A DNA stretch of 64,000 bases, taken from NCBI RefSeq assembly GCF_002019855.1, contig NZ_CM007717.1, forward strand, positions 6,643,750 to 6,707,749, given 5' to 3'. The notes under the pieces were generated by a model that did not search any database, was not told where the DNA came from, and saw nothing but the letters and a program-made list of their open reading frames with translations. Within the stretch, counting starts at the first letter, position 1; every line of letters starts with the position of its first letter. The DNA is from Streptomyces antibioticus. Lineage in GTDB: Bacteria > Actinomycetota > Actinomycetes > Streptomycetales > Streptomycetaceae. The position numbers were made by a program, and so were the translations under genes. Positions 34,120-42,771 of this stretch are shown here, piece after piece.

Positions 34120-35160
34120 TCAAGACCTTGGGGCAGGCACCGCTCCCGGGCCCTGCCCGCGCACCCCGCCGTCCCCGTGCTCCCGCGCCACCCAGCCGCG
34201 CTCGTACGCGTGCCAGCCGAGCTGGAGCCGGGTCGACACTCCCGTCAGCTCCATCAGGCCCTTCACCCGGCGCTGTACGGTCCGCAGGCCCAGGTCGAGC
34301 TGCTTGGCCACGCTCGCGTCGGTGAGCCCGGCCAGCAGCAGGGAGAGGATCTCCAGATCGACGGGGTCGGGGCCGTCGGGCGCCCGCTCGGTGACGGTGC
34401 CGTCCGCGCCCAGCCGCAGCGGCAGACCGTCCCGCCACACCGACTCGAACAGACCCGACAGCAGCTCCAGCAGCCCGCTCGCGTGCACCACCAGCGCGGC
34501 GGGCTCCGCCGAACGGCCGGTCAGCGGCACCAGCGCGAGCGCGCGGTCGGCCACCACCAGCTTCGTCGGCACCTTCTCCACGACCCGCACCCGCTCGTCC
34601 CGGCCGAGCGCCGCGGTCAGCTCCGTGACCCCGTCCGGCTGGTCCAGCACCGCCCGCTCCAGGACGACGCGGTAGCGGACCCCGCGCCGGGCGGCCTGCT
34701 CCTCCGCCTCGTTCTCCACCCCGGTCACCGCCACCGGCGTGCCCGTGACCAGCGCGCACACCTCCTCGCTCGCCCCGAGCTGGATCTGGAGGAAGCGCTG
34801 GGTGACGGCGGCGGCGCCCGTCACCACCTCGACCAGGTCGTGCACGGACGGCTCGGCCGCCGCCGCCCGGTATTCCTCGGCGAGCAGCGCGGCCGCCAGC
34901 TCCGCCTGCTCCAGCTCGTGCCGCCGCCGGGTCAGCAGCGCGCCCAGCGCGACACCCGGCGGTGCGGCGACCCAGCGGCCGGGCCGGCCCGAGGACTGCG
35001 CGGCGAGTCCGTGCCGCTCCAGCCGCCGCAGCGCGCGCTCGGTGTCGTGCTCGCCGAGCGCCAACCGGCGCGCGAGATCGGGCACATCGGCGGCGCCCAG
35101 CGCCACCAGCGCCCGGTACGCCGTCTCGTGCGTTCCGTCGAGCCCGATCGCCCCCAGCAT
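34120..35160 (-). CDS. TrmB/LuxR-type regulator
   Basis: The 346-residue protein has an N-terminal winged helix (about 12-53: ETAYRALVALGAADVPDLARRLALG, ERALRRLERHGL) and a C-terminal LuxR/NarL helix-turn-helix (about 268-320: EILSLLLAGLTDASVAKQLDLGLRTVQRRVKGLMELTGV). The middle part is helical with a phospholipase-D-like region. Such two-HTH regulators are common in Streptomyces near secondary metabolism or transport genes. Start ATG 35160 gives the usual short leader. Confidence 0.85.
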   Translation of the reverse strand: MLGAIGLDGTHETAYRALVALGAADVPDLARRLALGEHDTERALRRLERHGLAAQSSGRPGRWVAAPPGVALGALLTRRRHELEQAELAAALLAEEYRAAAAEPSVHDLVEVVTGAAAVTQRFLQIQLGASEEVCALVTGTPVAVTGVENEAEEQAARRGVRYRVVLERAVLDQPDGVTELTAALGRDERVRVVEKVPTKLVVADRALALVPLTGRSAEPAALVVHASGLLELLSGLFESVWRDGLPLRLGADGTVTERAPDGPDPVDLEILSLLLAGLTDASVAKQLDLGLRTVQRRVKGLMELTGVSTRLQLGWHAYERGWVAREHGDGGVRGQGPGAVPAPRS

Positions 35161-35576
35161 CACGTCGCCCCCTCCTGAGCCTGTCCTGCCCGTCGTGCTC
35201 TGTTCGGCCGGGCGATCACCGGCGGGAAACCGCCATGGCGCATTCCCGCCGTGACACAGCATCGCCGCACGGGCGCCCCCTCTGCAAAGGTGTGGACCAC
35301 GCCGGGCCGTCGTGATCATCCGTGGCCGCCCGGGCACCCCGGAACGTGGTCCGGACCCATGACGCGCAGGGGCGCATAGGGGATGTGGGTCCGGGTCACC
35401 TCAAGTCGCCGGACGGTTCTCCCGTGGGGGGTGGGACCGTCCGGCGACCTCCATCGCCCCGAAGTCTCGCACTGGTGTCCACTGCGTCACCCGACCCGCT
35501 GTTCGACAGCGGTTCCCGGCCCGCATTTTCCCGATGCCCCGTTTTCAACCGGCCCGTGCGGTGGACAATCGGGGGC

Positions 35577-37313
35577 ATGAGCCAGCAGGGGGGAAGGCCC
35601 ACCGGTCACGAGGACGACTGGTGGGGGCAGCTTTACGACGACTCCACCGCGGACACGGGCCCTGCGCCCACCGCCGACTCCCTCGACGACCGATTCGCCT
35701 CGGCCTCGGGAGCGGTACGTCCCGCGGGTACGGCGGGGGAGCGGGGCGACTCGGGTGACGCGCGGGACACCGGGGACACCGGGGGCGGCGGTGACGTCAG
35801 TGACGTCAGTGACGCGGTCGTGTCGATCCCGGAGCCGCGTGCGGAGAGCGGCGGGCCGGGCGACTGGTGGCGGACGGAGAGCGGGACGGCCACGCCCCCG
35901 GGGCCACCACCCGTAACGCCTCCGCCCGTATCGCCTCCGCCCGTGGCACCCACGCCCGCGGCGCCCCCGCCCGTGGTGCCCGCGCCGCGCGACCGCACGG
36001 GGCGCGGCGCCGGAAGCGGGAACTGGAACGGCCCAGTGACCGGCGGGCCCTGGGAGCCACCCGCCCCCCTGCCCCCCGGCTTCGCCGGACACGGCACGCC
36101 CACGCCCCCAACGGCTTCCGCACCCCCAACGGCTTCCACGCCCCCAACGGCTCCCGCACCCCCGACCACCCCCGCACCCCCGTCGGCCCCACCCCGCCCC
36201 CCGGCCGAACCCCCCTCTCACCCACCCACCGCCGTAGACCTCCCCCTCACCCCACCGCCCCCGGACCACGCGCCCGAACACGCCCCTGAACACGCCCCCG
36301 AGACCACCCCCGACACCCCCCTCACCCCACCCCCCGCCTCCCTCACCCGCCCCCCGGCCTACGTCGGCTCCGGACCCCCCACCTACGACGCCGAACCCAC
36401 CGCCCTGCCCGCCGCCGACCCGGACGACCTCGACGACCTGGTCCCCGACACCGTCCTGGACGGCGCCCGGTACGGGGCGTGCGTGCTGCGGGCCGCGTCG
36501 GTGCGCGGGGACTCCGCGCGGTACCGAGGCGAGCCGCGCCGCGACGCCCTGCTCACCGCCCGCTTCGGCACCGGCGACCGGGCCCTCGTCCTGGTCGCGA
36601 TGGCGACCGGCGCCCGCGCGACCCCCGGCGCGCACCGGGCGGCCGCCGAGGCGTGCCGGTGGATCGCGCGGGCCGTCGGGCGCAGTCATGTCCGGCTCGC
36701 CGAGGACATCAGGGCCGCCCGGCGCGGCGACCTGAAGTCCGGACTGCACCGGCTCACCGACCGCAGCCTCGGCAAACTCCGCGCCGGCGCCGCCGAACAG
36801 GGCCTGGAGCCCGAGGCGTACGCGGCCACCCTGCGCTGTCTGCTGCTGCCCGCCGACCCCGACTGCCGGGTCCGGGTCTTCTTCGGGGTCGGCGCCGGCG
36901 GACTGTTCCGGCTGCGCGACGGCGCCTGGCGGGACATCGAGCCGCAGGTGGGCGAGACCGCGGGCGGGCCGGTCGTCGGCTTCGGGGCGCCGCCCGCCGA
37001 GACCCCCGAGGGCGACCGGCTCACCATGGACCTCGGTGTCACCACCGCGCCCGACCCCTACGGGCAGCCGCCCGAGCCGCCCCGCGAACCCTTCCGGTTC
37101 CGGGCGTCCGTGGCCCGGCCGGGCGACACGCTCCTGATGTGCACCGGCGGCCTCGCCGAACCGCTGCGCGGCGAGCCCGGACTCTCCGCACACCTCACGG
37201 GACGCTGGTCGGACCCCACCCCGCCCGGCCTCGCCGCGTTCCTCGCCGACACCCAGGTCAGGGTGAAGGGCTACGCCGACGACCGTACGGCGGCGGCCGT
37301 CTGGGAGGCGTAA
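35577..37313 (+). CDS. PP2C-like protein with long Pro-rich N-terminus; key metal Asp residues replaced
   Basis: The 578-residue protein has about 280 residues of Pro/Thr/Ala-rich low-complexity sequence (PPPVTPPPVSPP and PPTASAPPTAS repeats). A PP2C-like domain follows (about 290-578). The fold landmarks remain: GDSARYRGEPRRDALL, FGVGAGGLFRLRDG and DDRTAAAVWEA. The usual V-A-D-G motif reads VAMATG (near 342) and the C-T-D-G motif reads CTGG (near 522), so two metal-binding aspartates are absent. It is therefore more likely a binding protein or pseudophosphatase than an active enzyme. Confidence 0.78.
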   Translation: MSQQGGRPTGHEDDWWGQLYDDSTADTGPAPTADSLDDRFASASGAVRPAGTAGERGDSGDARDTGDTGGGGDVSDVSDAVVSIPEPRAESGGPGDWWRTESGTATPPGPPPVTPPPVSPPPVAPTPAAPPPVVPAPRDRTGRGAGSGNWNGPVTGGPWEPPAPLPPGFAGHGTPTPPTASAPPTASTPPTAPAPPTTPAPPSAPPRPPAEPPSHPPTAVDLPLTPPPPDHAPEHAPEHAPETTPDTPLTPPPASLTRPPAYVGSGPPTYDAEPTALPAADPDDLDDLVPDTVLDGARYGACVLRAASVRGDSARYRGEPRRDALLTARFGTGDRALVLVAMATGARATPGAHRAAAEACRWIARAVGRSHVRLAEDIRAARRGDLKSGLHRLTDRSLGKLRAGAAEQGLEPEAYAATLRCLLLPADPDCRVRVFFGVGAGGLFRLRDGAWRDIEPQVGETAGGPVVGFGAPPAETPEGDRLTMDLGVTTAPDPYGQPPEPPREPFRFRASVARPGDTLLMCTGGLAEPLRGEPGLSAHLTGRWSDPTPPGLAAFLADTQVRVKGYADDRTAAAVWEA

Positions 37314-37337
37314 CCGGGCGGCCCCGGCCACTGTGGA

Positions 37338-37413
37338 GGGAACCGAACCCGAGCGGAACCCCGAGGGATCCCCGAACGGAACCCCGACGGGAACCCCGAG
37401 CGGAACCGACGAG
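37338..37413 (+). repeat. 12-bp-type GGAACCCCGA repeats in the poxB leader
   Basis: Six imperfect copies of CGGAACCCCGAG lie between the PP2C-like gene and the TPP enzyme gene. In frame they would read GTPSGT-like residues, but no start codon with a good ribosome site supports translation. They may reflect replication slippage or a structured leader. Confidence 0.7.
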
Positions 37414-37435
37414 ACCCGAAGAGGTGCGTCCCTCC

Positions 37436-39178
37436 ATGGCCAAGCAGAACGTCGCCGAACAGTTCGTGGACATCCTCGCCCGCGCCGGGGTCCGGCGCCT
37501 GTACGGCGTCGTCGGGGACAGCCTCAACCCCGTCGTCGACGCGGTGCGCCGCCACTCGGGGATCGACTGGGTCCACGTCCGCCACGAGGAGACCGCCGCC
37601 TTCGCGGCCGGCGCGGAGGCCCAGATCACCGGCCGGCTCGCGGCCTGCGCCGGCTCCTGCGGACCCGGCAACCTGCACCTCATCAACGGCCTCTACGACG
37701 CCCACCGCTCGATGGCCCCGGTGCTGGCCCTCGCCTCACAGATCCCGTCCGCCGAGATCGGCCTCGGATACTTCCAGGAGACCCACCCCGACCAGCTCTT
37801 CCGCGAGTGCAGCCACTACAGCGAGCTGATCTCCAACCCGAAGCAGATGCCGCGCCTGCTGCACACCGCCATCCAGAACGCCATCGGCCGCGGCGGTGTC
37901 AGCGTGGTCTCCCTGCCCGGCGACATCGCCTCCGAACCCGCCCCCGACCGGCCGGTGGAGACCGCGCTCGTGACGACCCGGCCCACCGTGCGCCCCGGCG
38001 ACGCCGAGATCGACGCCCTGGTCCGGATGATCGACGAGGCCGACCGCGTCACCCTCTTCTGCGGCAGCGGCACGGCCGGCGCGCACGCCGAGGTCATGGA
38101 ACTCGCCGGGAAGATCAAGTCCCCGGTGGGCCACGCCCTGCGCGGCAAGGAGTGGATCCAGTACGACAACCCGTACGACGTCGGGATGAGCGGTCTCCTC
38201 GGCTACGGCGCCGCCTACGAGGCCACCCACGAGTGCGAGCTGCTGATCCTGCTGGGCACCGACTTCCCGTACAACGCCTTCCTGCCCGACGACGTGCGGA
38301 TCGCCCAGGTCGACGTACGGCCCGAACACCTCGGCCGGCGCTCGAAGCTGGACCTCGCGGTGTGGGGCGACGTCCGCGAGACCCTGCGCTGTCTCGTCCC
38401 GCGGGTACGGCCCAAGGACGACCGGCGCTTCCTCGACCGGATGCTGAGGAAGCACGCGAACGCGCTGGAGGGGGTGGTGAAGGCGTACACCCGCAAGGTC
38501 GAGAAGCATGTCCCGCTGCATCCCGAGTACGTGGCCTCCGTCCTCGACGAACTCGCCGACGACGACGCCGTGTTCACGGTGGACACCGGGATGTGCAATG
38601 TCTGGGCCGCTCGCTATCTCACCCCCAACGGCCGCCGCAGGGTGATCGGTTCGTTCTCCCACGGCTCCATGGCCAACGCGCTGCCCATGGCGATCGGCGC
38701 CCAGTTCACCGACCGCCGCCGCCAGGTCGTGTCGATGTCCGGCGACGGCGGCTTCACCATGCTGATGGGCGACTTCCTCACCCTGGCGCAGTACGACCTG
38801 CCGGTGAAGGTCGTTCTCTTCAACAACTCCTCGCTGAGCATGGTCGAGTTGGAGATGCTGGTCGCCGGACTGCCGTCCTACGGCACCACCAACAAGAACC
38901 CCGACTTCGCCGCCGTCGCCCGCGCCTGCGGTGTCTTCGGCCTGCGCGTCGAGAAGCCCAAGCAGCTCGCGGGCGCGCTGAAGAGCGCCTTCCGGCACAA
39001 GGGCCCGGCCCTGGTCGACGTCGTCACCGACCCCAACGCCCTGTCCATCCCGCCGAAGATCAGCGCCGGGATGGTCACCGGCTTCGCGCTGTCCGCCTCC
39101 AAGATGGTCCTGGACGGCGGAGTGGGCCGCATGCTCCAGATGGCCCGCTCCAACCTCCGCAACGTGCCCCGCCCTTGA
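37436..39178 (+). CDS. poxB: Thiamine-diphosphate-dependent pyruvate oxidase/dehydrogenase
   Basis: The 580-residue protein matches the pyruvate:quinone oxidoreductase type of TPP enzymes. The N-terminal domain has YGVVGDSLNP and the activating Glu in VRHEETAAFAA. The central FAD-like domain follows, then the TPP motif GDGGFTMLMGD and VLFNNSSL near residue 450. The C-terminus carries a basic amphipathic segment (KMVLDGGVGRMLQMARSNLR), possibly for membrane contact. It would convert pyruvate to acetate and carbon dioxide with electron transfer to quinone. ATG 37436 follows AAGAGG by 9 bp. Confidence 0.9.
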   Translation: MAKQNVAEQFVDILARAGVRRLYGVVGDSLNPVVDAVRRHSGIDWVHVRHEETAAFAAGAEAQITGRLAACAGSCGPGNLHLINGLYDAHRSMAPVLALASQIPSAEIGLGYFQETHPDQLFRECSHYSELISNPKQMPRLLHTAIQNAIGRGGVSVVSLPGDIASEPAPDRPVETALVTTRPTVRPGDAEIDALVRMIDEADRVTLFCGSGTAGAHAEVMELAGKIKSPVGHALRGKEWIQYDNPYDVGMSGLLGYGAAYEATHECELLILLGTDFPYNAFLPDDVRIAQVDVRPEHLGRRSKLDLAVWGDVRETLRCLVPRVRPKDDRRFLDRMLRKHANALEGVVKAYTRKVEKHVPLHPEYVASVLDELADDDAVFTVDTGMCNVWAARYLTPNGRRRVIGSFSHGSMANALPMAIGAQFTDRRRQVVSMSGDGGFTMLMGDFLTLAQYDLPVKVVLFNNSSLSMVELEMLVAGLPSYGTTNKNPDFAAVARACGVFGLRVEKPKQLAGALKSAFRHKGPALVDVVTDPNALSIPPKISAGMVTGFALSASKMVLDGGVGRMLQMARSNLRNVPRP

Positions 39179-39187
39179 GACGACGGT

Positions 39188-40582
39188 TCAGACGTACGGC
39201 CGCCAACGGCGTTCGCCGGTGTCGTACATGTACCGGGACAGGCCCTCGATGCCGGTGGTGCGGAACGGGCGGCCGCGGTCGTCGATCCGGACCGTGCCGG
39301 TGCGGCCCTGGGAGGACCAGTCGAGTTCGAGGAACCAGTCGCAGGCGCAGGTCTTGGTGCGGGCCGTGACCAGCAGTACCTCGGGGTCCTCGGCCGAGAC
39401 CCGGTAGGGCATCCGCACCGCCGGGATCGGGGTGCCCGCATCGCTGCCGGGGACCGAGCGGGCGACCGGGCGGTCCTTGTCCAGGTCGACGGCGAAGGAC
39501 CGGGGCGTGATCGAGCCGCCGCACCCCTGGTCCATGGCGTACGCCGTACCGGCCAGGGGCGTGGCGCGGCCGACCACCCGGACCCGCAGCGCCGTCAGGA
39601 CGACCGCCGTGGAGCTGCGCCCCTGCACCGTGATCTGCACGTTGGTCTCCCGCCCGTGCACCGCGCCCTGCGCCGCCGCCCAGGCCCCGGCGTCCTGCGC
39701 GGCCGGGGGCGGCGGGACCCGGGACGGCGGCCGGTCGACCACGTAGTCGTGACCGCAGCCGAGCGCCCACACCTGGGAGTCCGCGGTCCAGGTGAGCGGA
39801 ACCCCCGACCCCGACCCCGAGCCCGACCCCGACCCCGAGGAGGGGACGGGGGTCGCGCTCGGGGTGGTCCCGGACGACCCCTGGGGGCCCGGTGAGGTTC
39901 CGGCCGAGCCGGAGGCCGACGGCGAGGCGCCCGACGTGGGGGAGGAGGAGGCCGGGTCCGCCGTCCCGGCCGTCGCCGTGGCGGCGGGGCCGCGTCCGGC
40001 GGCGGCGCCCGTACCGGCGGCCGACGGGTGGTTCGAGGGACGGTCGGCGGGCAGCGCGGAGAGCGTGCCGACCGTGGCGAGCAGCGCGCAGGCGACCCCG
40101 AGGAGGACGGAGCCGCGACGGCGGCGGTACCAAGGGGTGGCCACGGGGACGGAGTCGGCGTCCTGAGGCACGCCGTGGGGCATGCCTTGGGGCACGCTCT
40201 CCACCTCGGCCGGAGCTTCCGGCGCCGCCGCGGCCTCCGCAGCCGCCGTCTCCTCGCCCCCCGCCTCCGCCCCGCGCGCCCGCGCCTGACGTGCCGCCAC
40301 CGCGCGCAGCCAGCGGCGGTGCAGTTCGAGACGTTCCTCGGGGGTCGCCCCGCAGAACTCGGCCAGCCGTTCCACGGGCGCGAAGTCCTGCGGTACGGCC
40401 TCCCCCGCGCAGTACCGGTGCAGCGTGGAGGTGTTCATGCCCAGCCGGCGCGCGAGGGAGCCGTAGCTGCGCTCCGTCCGCGCCTTCAGTTCCGTCAGCA
40501 GCGCCGCGAACTCCGCGACGTCCTCATCGCTCGACACCGTGAACCGGTCCCGTCCTCGTCGTCCCCGGCCCGGGACGGTCAT
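39188..40582 (-). CDS. Membrane-spanning XRE-type HTH protein with exported domain
   Basis: The 464-residue product starts with a helix-turn-helix (about residues 22-65: FAALLTELKARTERSYGSLARRLGMNTSTLHRYCAG). An Ala/Glu-rich linker precedes one membrane helix near 160-180 (GSVLLGVACALLATVGTLSAL). Beyond it is a Ser/Gly-rich spacer (SG repeats) and a C-terminal extracellular domain with conserved Cys pairs (LGCGHDY, TCACDWFLELDW). The layout is an HTH in the cytosol and a sensor outside, of unknown signal. The start may be GTG 40591. The secreted protein at 40781 is divergent. Confidence 0.82.
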   Translation of the reverse strand: MTVPGRGRRGRDRFTVSSDEDVAEFAALLTELKARTERSYGSLARRLGMNTSTLHRYCAGEAVPQDFAPVERLAEFCGATPEERLELHRRWLRAVAARQARARGAEAGGEETAAAEAAAAPEAPAEVESVPQGMPHGVPQDADSVPVATPWYRRRRGSVLLGVACALLATVGTLSALPADRPSNHPSAAGTGAAAGRGPAATATAGTADPASSSPTSGASPSASGSAGTSPGPQGSSGTTPSATPVPSSGSGSGSGSGSGVPLTWTADSQVWALGCGHDYVVDRPPSRVPPPPAAQDAGAWAAAQGAVHGRETNVQITVQGRSSTAVVLTALRVRVVGRATPLAGTAYAMDQGCGGSITPRSFAVDLDKDRPVARSVPGSDAGTPIPAVRMPYRVSAEDPEVLLVTARTKTCACDWFLELDWSSQGRTGTVRIDDRGRPFRTTGIEGLSRYMYDTGERRWRPYV

Positions 40583-40780
40583 CCCAGGCACCTACATATC
40601 TGCACGTCAGATGGCCTGGGATGGTTCCACCGCCGTCGATCGCCCGGAGACCGTTGCCCCGGCCTCCGCGACCGTCGATGCTCATGGTGTCGCCGGCGCC
40701 GCAGCGGCCGTCCCGCACCCGTCTCCACGGGTTCGCACCCGTCTTCACGGGCTCATTCACACATCCACGGGGGAACACTC

Positions 40781-41419
40781 ATGCCCAAGCACACCCGGTC
40801 GACCGCCATGCTCACGGCGCTCACCGCACTGGCCGTCACCGGACTCACCCTCGGTACGGTCCTCACCGTACCGGCGGGCGCCGCCGCGCCGAAGGCGCCC
40901 GGCTTCCTCGCGGCCAAGGACCTTCCGCCGCACGCCACTTCCACCTGGTCCGCGGGCCGGGTCACGGCCGGTGTCCCGGAGGTCATCGAGCTGGACACCT
41001 GTCTGGGCATGGCCCTGGGCGGCGGCGGTTCGAACACCTGGCACCGCGAGTTCTGGACCGACCTGGACACCACCGCCCGCCAGGTCTCCGTCAAGGCGTC
41101 GAGCGTCAGCGCGGCCAAGGGCCGGTACACGCGGGTGAACAAGGACATCAAGTCCTGCGCGAAGCGGATCGAGCGGGCCTACCCGGAGATCGACGCCACG
41201 CTCCGCGACTACGGCACGCTCGCCGTCGAGGAGGGCGCCCATGTCTACGGCCTGCACGTGAAGAGCGCCTGGGGCTCGACCGACATCCGGCTCCTCGGCG
41301 TCGGCCGGGACGGCAAGACCGTGACGGTCGTCGACTGGGGTCAGATGGGGAACTTCGGGAACGCGCCGGTGAAGGCGTTCAAGAAGACGACGACCAAAGC
41401 CGTCAACAAGCTCCACTGA
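40781..41419 (+). CDS. Secreted protein of unknown function
   Basis: The 212-residue precursor has a signal peptide (AMLTALTALAVTGLTLGTVLTV, cleavage near AGAAA). The mature part is mixed alpha/beta with two Cys (DTCLGM, IKSCAK) that probably form a disulphide, and VEEGAHVYGLHVKSAWGSTDIRLLGVG. It resembles actinobacterial sensor-like extracellular domains but I recognise no family. ATG 40781 follows GGGGGAA. It is divergent from the membrane HTH gene at 40582, which may regulate or sense with it. Confidence 0.78.
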   Translation: MPKHTRSTAMLTALTALAVTGLTLGTVLTVPAGAAAPKAPGFLAAKDLPPHATSTWSAGRVTAGVPEVIELDTCLGMALGGGGSNTWHREFWTDLDTTARQVSVKASSVSAAKGRYTRVNKDIKSCAKRIERAYPEIDATLRDYGTLAVEEGAHVYGLHVKSAWGSTDIRLLGVGRDGKTVTVVDWGQMGNFGNAPVKAFKKTTTKAVNKLH

Positions 41420-42145
41420 CGGACTCCGACTCCGGCATCCCGTGCGGTCGATTCCGGCCAACTTCGACCGAGCGTGACCGGGGCGCCGAGGGGAGGCCGA
41501 CGGCGGACGACCACCGCCCCGGCACCTCCGCGGCTACGACGGGATCGGCAGGGGCGGGTCGGCGATCCGGCGGAGGCGGGGTGGGCCGTCTGTCCTGTCG
41601 GCCGTCCTCCCGGTGTGCGGGCCCGGAAGCGGGCGGAGCGGACCGGTGACAGGACGGCGAACGCTCGGGGTGACGGACGGTGAAGGGGTGGGAAGCCGGT
41701 GCGCGGAGGGGGCGCACCGGCTTCCGCCATGCACCGGACACGCCGGTGTGCGCCGGTGCACGCGGGCGCGCGACGGCCCCCGGCCGCCCACGGCGCCGTA
41801 ACGGAAGCTCTCCCTCCGGTGTTCCGTCGGTTTCCCGCGGCAGCTCGGCCAGGTGGCCTGGACCAGTGACAACCGTCGCCGGGCGGCGGTGTGCGGGCGG
41901 CTGACGGCCGGGGGCGGTGGGGCCGCGTGCGCCGGGAGCGTCGCGGCCGCCGCCGTACGGCGCGCTCCCGGCCCGGCGCCGGCCGTCCGCGCACCGGGCA
42001 GGGTCCGGCCGGGCCGTCGCGTCCGCCCGCCGTGTCCGCCGCGCCCCTCGCCCCGGCCCATCGCAACATGGCCGCAACATGGCCGAACACCCGGTCGTCC
42101 GCGACTCGACATGACTGGCCCGCCGCCGTCCGGGCAAGGATCCCC
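41420..42145. other. 726-bp region without a supported gene
   Basis: Open frames exist on both strands, but all translate to Arg/Pro/Ala-rich shadow sequence with no domain and poor starts. Several GCACCGG/CCGGTGC self-complementary stretches lie around 41730-41765. The last bases hold the ribosome site of the next gene. Nothing else is seen. Confidence 0.6.
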
Positions 42146-42682
42146 GTGAACGTGTTCGAGCAGGAGGGGACCGACATCGGCACGCGGGCGGGGGTCATGA
42201 AGAGGCAGGCACGAGGCAGCGGTCCGACGGCGATCGCGCACACCTCGGCGACAAGGCGGAACGTGGAGGACGACGACGAAGCCGGCGCCGTGGAGCGGGC
42301 GTCGCGGCTCAGCCGCAGGCTCGGGCGGGCGGATCTGCGGGCGGTGCCCGAGGCGCGCCGCGCCCTGCGCGAGCTGTTGCAGGGCTGGGGCAAGCCCGGC
42401 CGTTCCGAGACGGCCGAACTGCTCACCAGCGAACTGGTCACCAACGCGCTCGTCCACACGGACCGGGACGCGGTGCTGACGGCCACCGTGTCACCGGCCG
42501 GACTCCGGGTGGAGGTACGGGACTTCGTGGGCCGCCGGCCGCGGCCGCGCGTGCCGATCGCCGACGACGGCACGCACGGCCGCGGTCTGATCCTGGTGCA
42601 GGCCCTCGCGGACGCCTGGGGCGTACGGCCGCACGGCGTCGGGAAGTCCGTGTGGTTCGAGCTGGGCGCCGGAGCGGCGTAG
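42146..42682 (+). CDS. Anti-sigma-factor-type ATP-binding protein (RsbW-like)
   Basis: The 178-residue protein has a GHKL-type ATPase domain in its last 110 residues: SELVTNALVHT is the N-box, and GTHGRGLILVQALADAWGV and GKSVWFEL are the G2 region. Such single-domain kinases bind sigma or anti-anti-sigma factors in Streptomyces. Its N-terminal 60 residues are a non-conserved polar extension. GTG 42146 is chosen because AAGGA lies 6 bp upstream; ATG 42198 would also start before the domain. No partner gene is adjacent. Confidence 0.83.
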   Translation: MNVFEQEGTDIGTRAGVMKRQARGSGPTAIAHTSATRRNVEDDDEAGAVERASRLSRRLGRADLRAVPEARRALRELLQGWGKPGRSETAELLTSELVTNALVHTDRDAVLTATVSPAGLRVEVRDFVGRRPRPRVPIADDGTHGRGLILVQALADAWGVRPHGVGKSVWFELGAGAA

Positions 42683-42715
42683 CGTCGGCCGGACGGTCCC
42701 TGACGGTCATGGGGA

Positions 42716-42757
42716 ACGGGAAGGGGCGCGGCCCCTGCGGGTCGCGCCCCTTCCCGT
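42716..42757. terminator. Bidirectional terminator with 15-bp perfect stem
   Basis: ACGGGAAGGGGCGCG (42716-42730) pairs perfectly with 42743-42757, loop 12 nt. It separates the anti-sigma-type gene from the stop of the convergent DUF2637 gene and should end both transcripts. Confidence 0.82.
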
Positions 42758-42771
42758 GTGTCGCCCGTCGA

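Noticed and set aside
41403..42573. Large minus-strand frames in the gap and over the ATPase gene
   Set aside because: They are Arg/Pro-rich with no recognisable domain, and they overlap a well-supported plus-strand GHKL domain.
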